A stretch of 17,207 nucleotides of DNA from Holophagaceae bacterium. GTDB lineage: Bacteria; Acidobacteriota; Holophagae; Holophagales; Holophagaceae. Position numbers and translations under genes: made by a program. Location: positions 1 to 17,207 of the forward strand of contig JANXQX010000187.1 in the NCBI GenBank assembly GCA_025353305.1, read 5' to 3'. The notes below the pieces were generated by a model, which was given only the letters and a program-made list of their open reading frames with translations, was not told the DNA's origin and ran no database searches. This document shows positions 14,705 to 17,207 of this stretch, one piece after another. Numbering within the stretch: the first letter of the stretch is position 1; every line of letters begins with the position of its first letter.

Positions 14705-14950
14705 CAAGCCCTCATTCTCGTGGATGCCACGGACGAACATGGTCGGTGTTCCCGGCCGAAGGAAACCGCTCCGCCAGGTCTGCCACCATTCCCGCTCGGC
14801 ATTCAAGCGACGGAACTCCCCAGGGAGACGCTTGAAATCGGGATGCATGTCTCTGGTCAGCACGATCCCGTCGGGCTGGAGCTCCTCGATCAGGGTTTCG
14901 GCCGACCTCATGTCCATGCCATGGAGGTCTGAGAAGTGAAGTATCCGCAT
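14705..14950 (-). pseudogene. Degraded second copy of the metallophosphoesterase, N-terminal 82 codons
   Basis: The frame from ATG 14950 gives 64 identities in 82 residues (hand count) to the N-terminus of the intact enzyme at 4447-5289. Homology stops abruptly after the G-N-H-E block, and the rest of the domain (S-H, G-H-V-H) is absent. Metal ligands are already lost: the G-D pair is R-D and G-N-H-E is G-I-H-E. The D-L-H motif remains. The frame continues with unrelated sequence to 14564, overlapping the WYL gene start. It is therefore a remnant, not an active enzyme. The upstream dyad GACAT...ATGTC is partly preserved. Confidence 0.88.
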
Positions 14951-15108
14951 TGAATACAGATTCTCTCAGCTGACATGACAATTAATGTCTAAAACTCTGG
15001 AGCAACATCCGATCCCTAGGTGAGCCCCTTGGCACCCCGTTGCACGACGATTGCCGCCGGCTAGGAGAATCAGAATTCGATCTGCATTAAAACGGATAGG
15101 AGCGCCCC

Positions 15109-15402
15109 TTGGACCCGTCACACACCCACAGAACTCTGACCAATCCTGAAATTGAAAATACCCACCAAGACATGGTGGAGGCCAATGCGTCTCGAGAACA
15201 CCAGCTTGCAGCACTCGTACAAGCGGGCGCGAGCCCTGCACAAGCCGTGAGTGCGATCCGGCGGGCGGACGACCCGATCACCACCCTGGTCGTCCTTGGC
15301 TTGTATTCGCTGCTCGCCCACGGCGGTGGGTGGAAGGGCACGCTAGATCTTGCCCTTACCTTGGACCTTCATCCCCTGGGATTCGCCACAGGGTGGGTTC
15401 CG
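15109..15402 (+). pseudogene. Truncated second copy of the divergent gene (98 codons)
   Basis: A TTG start at 15109 has AGGAG about 8 nt upstream, a better site than in the first copy. The product aligns ungapped over 98 residues with the protein from 5444 (61 identical). Homology ends at G-W-V-P, exactly where an IS3 transposase tail begins in another frame. The frame stays open to 15771 and would encode a 220-aa chimera whose last ~120 residues are out-of-frame IS sequence. It may still be translated, but I treat it as truncated by the insertion or a later deletion. It is divergent from the degraded phosphoesterase, as in the intact pair. Confidence 0.82.
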
Positions 15403-15736
15403 GTACAAGACGCTGAAATACAGCCCCGGATTCCCGGAACGGTTCGGTTCCATCGAGGATGCGCGCAGTTTCTGCCGCCGCTACTTCCACTGGTACAACC
15501 ACCTGCACCGGCACAGCGGCATCGGGATGATGACGCCCGCCAGCGTCCACGAAGGCCGCGCCGAGGAGATCCACGCTGCCCGGCAGGTCGTGCCCGATCA
15601 CGCCTTCCAGGCCCACCCCGAGCGGTTTTCCAAGGGGCTGTGGTCAAGTCGAAGACTTGTCCATGGCCCCGGCGCCTCTCCGCAGCGGGAGAGTGCAAGC
15701 GAGAATTCAGGCAACTTTCTGTCTCAAAGTCGTTGA
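15401..15736 (+). mobile_element. IS3-family transposase C-terminal remnant
   Basis: The frame across 15401-15736 encodes R-Y-K-T-L-K-Y, F-P-E-R-F-G-S-I-E-D-A-R, F-H-W-Y-N-H-L-H-R-H-S-G-I-G and M-T-P-A-S-V-H. This is the well-known C-terminal end of the IS3-family OrfB integrase core (rve), including the region of the last catalytic Glu (E-D-A-R). The N-terminal two thirds, OrfA and the left end are missing. After H-P-E-R-F the sequence departs from the usual end, suggesting a frameshift. TGTCTCAAAGTCGTTGAC near 15720 may be part of the element's right end. It begins at the exact breakpoint of the truncated gene. Confidence 0.85.
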
Positions 15737-15798
15737 CGCGTTCCGAAAGGGGCACACGCCTCGCTCCGTGAACTGCTCCATTATCCCTCAAAGCCCCG

Positions 15799-16371
15799 TC
15801 ATTCCGGAATGATGGCCTCCCCCCAAGCGTAGACCAGCTTGATCTCAGGGCGGGCCCTGCCTGCGAGCCCGGCCCAAACGAGTTCCTTCGCCATCGGTCC
15901 GACCGCCTCCATGGATGGGGCCTCGAAACTGCGGGGAGTTCCGGCACAGACCTCATGACCAAGGAATGTCCCGCCTGGTTCTGGACACACCACGAACATG
16001 ACCGGTTCGGGACGGGGCTCAGGCATGTCGAACGGACCCTCCGTTGCGGCAGGTCCTTCCTCGACCTCCTCTTCAGGAACGGGCGTGTCACTCTCCTCCG
16101 ATTCGAGACCTGGATCCTCACCCCAGGAGGATGAAGGTTTCGGTAGTTGCGATTCGACAAGGATACCCAGCCTAGCCGACTGGAGCATTCCGAAGACCTC
16201 TTCAACGACCTCCCAAGGTTGCTTCCCAATGGCCTTGGCGGGACCCGACCAGCCCTGAATTTCTCCCTGGTCATCCAGGTAAACCTCTGAAAAGCAGTAG
16301 TATTCGTCGGCAGACCTGTCTGACTCCGAATCTGTCGATTGGCGCATGATGCGGTGGGTCCAAGTGCTCAT
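15799..16371 (-). CDS. Hypothetical two-part protein with acidic linker (190 aa)
   Basis: The start is the ATG at 16371, with GGAG (16377-16380) 5 nt upstream; an ATG at 16383 lies before that site. Residues 1-75 (M-S-T-W-T-H-R-I-M-R, Y-Y-C-F-S-E-V-Y-L-D-D-Q-G-E-I, W-S-G-P) look like the small, widespread domain of bacterial hypothetical proteins with pattern M-x-W-x-x-R-x ... E-V-Y-x-D-x-x-G-x-I-x-x-W; I know of no function. Residues 83-123 form an acidic, proline-rich linker. A second small domain follows (124-190) containing V-V-C-P-E-P-G-G-T. No membrane helix or enzyme motif is seen. The stop codon lies in a 14-bp perfect palindrome (TCATTCCGGAATGA, 15799-15812). It lies between two insertion remnants and appears intact. 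Confidence 0.78.
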   Translation of the reverse strand: MSTWTHRIMRQSTDSESDRSADEYYCFSEVYLDDQGEIQGWSGPAKAIGKQPWEVVEEVFGMLQSARLGILVESQLPKPSSSWGEDPGLESEESDTPVPEEEVEEGPAATEGPFDMPEPRPEPVMFVVCPEPGGTFLGHEVCAGTPRSFEAPSMEAVGPMAKELVWAGLAGRARPEIKLVYAWGEAIIPE

Positions 16372-16431
16372 GTTCACTCCCATTTTATTTTGGGATTCTT
16401 CGGCATGATTACACCCTTATTTTGCATCTGA

Positions 16432-16749
16432 GATTTTCAAGTCTCTCACCTTGACAGGGTCGTTGATCCCCAGTCTTGGCATGTCCGCAGATCGGCGTGG
16501 TTCAAGGCGCTGGTGCCGACGCTGCGCACGGCCATTGCGGGCTTCGAGGGCCAGCGCTTCGGCTTTGCGGGCGAGGAGAAACTCGCTCGCACCTTGTTGG
16601 CGATGATCTGCGGCCTGGCTATGGGCTACCGCTCGGGCAAGGAGATCGCGGACGTGATCGAATCGGACAAACTTTGGCGCAAGGTGCTGGGCGCCCGGGT
16701 GCCGCAGATCGACCTGTCCCGCCTGGTCTGCGTCCTCCTCGCGGGCTGA
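16432..16749 (+). mobile_element. Transposase-like N-terminal remnant, possibly IS1380-type
   Basis: The frame is open from 16432 to a TGA at 16749 without a convincing ATG. The product includes S-A-W-F-K-A-L-V-P-T-L, E-E-K-L-A-R-T-L-L-A-M-I-C-G-L-A, G-Y-R-S-G-K-E-I-A-D-V and L-S-R-L. This helical layout resembles the N-terminus of IS1380/IS4-type DDE transposases, before the first catalytic Asp. No DDE core follows, so the element is internally deleted. GGGATTCTTCGG near 16392-16403 and its approximate complement CCGAAGAGCC near 16931-16940 may be the decayed ends. The family call is by eye and tentative. Confidence 0.45.
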
Positions 16750-16874
16750 AGAACCCCACCGAAGACAAACCCCACAGCGACCAGAACTGAAACACCCATC
16801 TACAGCGGAGGCAGGCCTAAGGTTCGCCAGGCGACGGCCGTAGCCTCAATGAACAACCCCGCGCACAATAAAAT

Positions 16875-16896
16875 GCGCCTCAAAGTTCCGAGGCGC
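16875..16896. terminator. Perfect 7-bp GC-rich hairpin, terminator-like
   Basis: GCGCCTC (16875-16881) pairs with GAGGCGC (16890-16896) over an 8-nt loop. On the minus strand it is followed by ATTTTATT, which suits intrinsic termination of transcripts entering from the right. On the plus strand only TT follows. It lies inside the putative insertion remnant, where such hairpins often block read-through. Confidence 0.5.
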
Positions 16897-16910
16897 TTAA
16901 GTCAGGCTAA

Positions 16911-17207
16911 AATCACCCACACGACTTCCCGAAGAGCCAAATTTATAAGGCTGCCGCTACTTCCGGGGCCTATTCAGCGAGTGTCTTCGCTCTTCAATCA
17001 GGGACGACTTCCCTGGCTGTTTCCGAGTACTATCTTTACTATTCGAACTACTTGAATGGCACCATCAGTCGAATTAGCCTAACCACTTTGGCTGACGAAA
17101 AATTGATCGGCGGGTTGCACAATCCCTTAACGATCAGGTGGGATGCATCCTCCAAGAAACTCTATCTGCTTGAATTTGGAACCTCGGGCCACCAGTATCT
17201 GGATGGA
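16911..17207 (+). pseudogene. 5'-truncated beta-propeller/NHL-like protein, 3' end beyond window
   Basis: After a TAA at 16908-16910 the frame is open to the window edge (99 codons) with no ATG, GTG or TTG start near its beginning. The product contains Y-L-Y-Y-S-N-Y-L-N-G-T-I-S-R-I and L-I-G-G-L-H-N-P-L, then K-K-L-Y-L-L-E-F-G-T. This matches the blade pattern of NHL/SMP-30-like propellers: 'display - N-G-T-I - G-L-x-x-P - L-Y-V'. Such proteins are usually exported, but no signal peptide is present because the 5' end is missing, probably replaced by the adjoining insertion remnant. Codons are less GC-rich at the third position than in genes to the left. It could also be an intact gene whose start I misread. 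Confidence 0.5.

Noticed and set aside
13506..14939. Long plus-strand open frame (477 codons)
   Set aside because: It is the antisense shadow of the WYL gene and phosphoesterase remnant, both supported by homology motifs.
1..17207. CRISPR array, tRNA or rRNA genes
   Set aside because: No regularly spaced direct repeats and no cloverleaf or rRNA-like segments were found on reading through the window.

Overview
The window is high-GC bacterial DNA with compact genes, strong GGAGG-type ribosome binding sites, ATGA stop/start overlaps and GTG/TTG starts. It looks like an accessory region of a high-GC Gram-negative chromosome. An Acidobacteriota/Holophagae-like or myxobacterial-like host is possible, but no rRNA, tRNA or housekeeping gene allows a firm assignment. 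The right end (about 16384-17207) is more AT-rich and holds insertion-sequence debris.

Left block (1-5356, all minus strand): a probable operon read right to left. It has a 17-aa leader peptide whose start codon lies in an 11-bp hairpin, a calcineurin-like metallophosphoesterase, a two-module AAA+ ATPase (N-terminal module degenerate, C-terminal module intact), a 259-aa soluble helical protein, two small membrane proteins joined by ATGA overlaps, and a hypothetical protein cut by the window edge. That last protein carries a Y-P-x-x-G-x-D-x-x-P-V motif, here called the 'YPxxG' family.

Middle (5444-8305): a plus-strand gene divergent from the phosphoesterase, a small membrane protein, and a divergent protease pair. 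The pair is an M28 zinc peptidase and a single-chain protein with two retropepsin-like halves, each with a DTG motif. A tiny zinc-ribbon-like protein follows.

Right-middle (8400-14570): a second 'YPxxG' protein is translationally coupled to a second AAA+ ATPase, this one with two intact modules. Divergent from this pair is a sigma-70-family factor followed by a protein made of two copies of one ~76-residue unit. A WYL-domain transcriptional regulator follows on the minus strand.

Right end (14570-17207): a decayed second copy of the phosphoesterase / divergent-gene pair, cut exactly where an IS3-family transposase tail begins; a conserved-looking 190-aa hypothetical protein; a transposase-like remnant with a terminator-like hairpin; and the interior of a 5'-truncated beta-propeller-like gene running off the window.

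Two patterns stand out. A double-AAA+ ATPase is found with a 'YPxxG' protein twice, in different gene orders. The phosphoesterase / divergent-gene pair is also duplicated in direct orientation about 9.7 kb apart, flanking the second ATPase module, the sigma factor and the WYL regulator. Together these suggest a modular, regulated AAA+ machine of unknown function. Its function is inference; the gene layout and motifs are read directly from the sequence.
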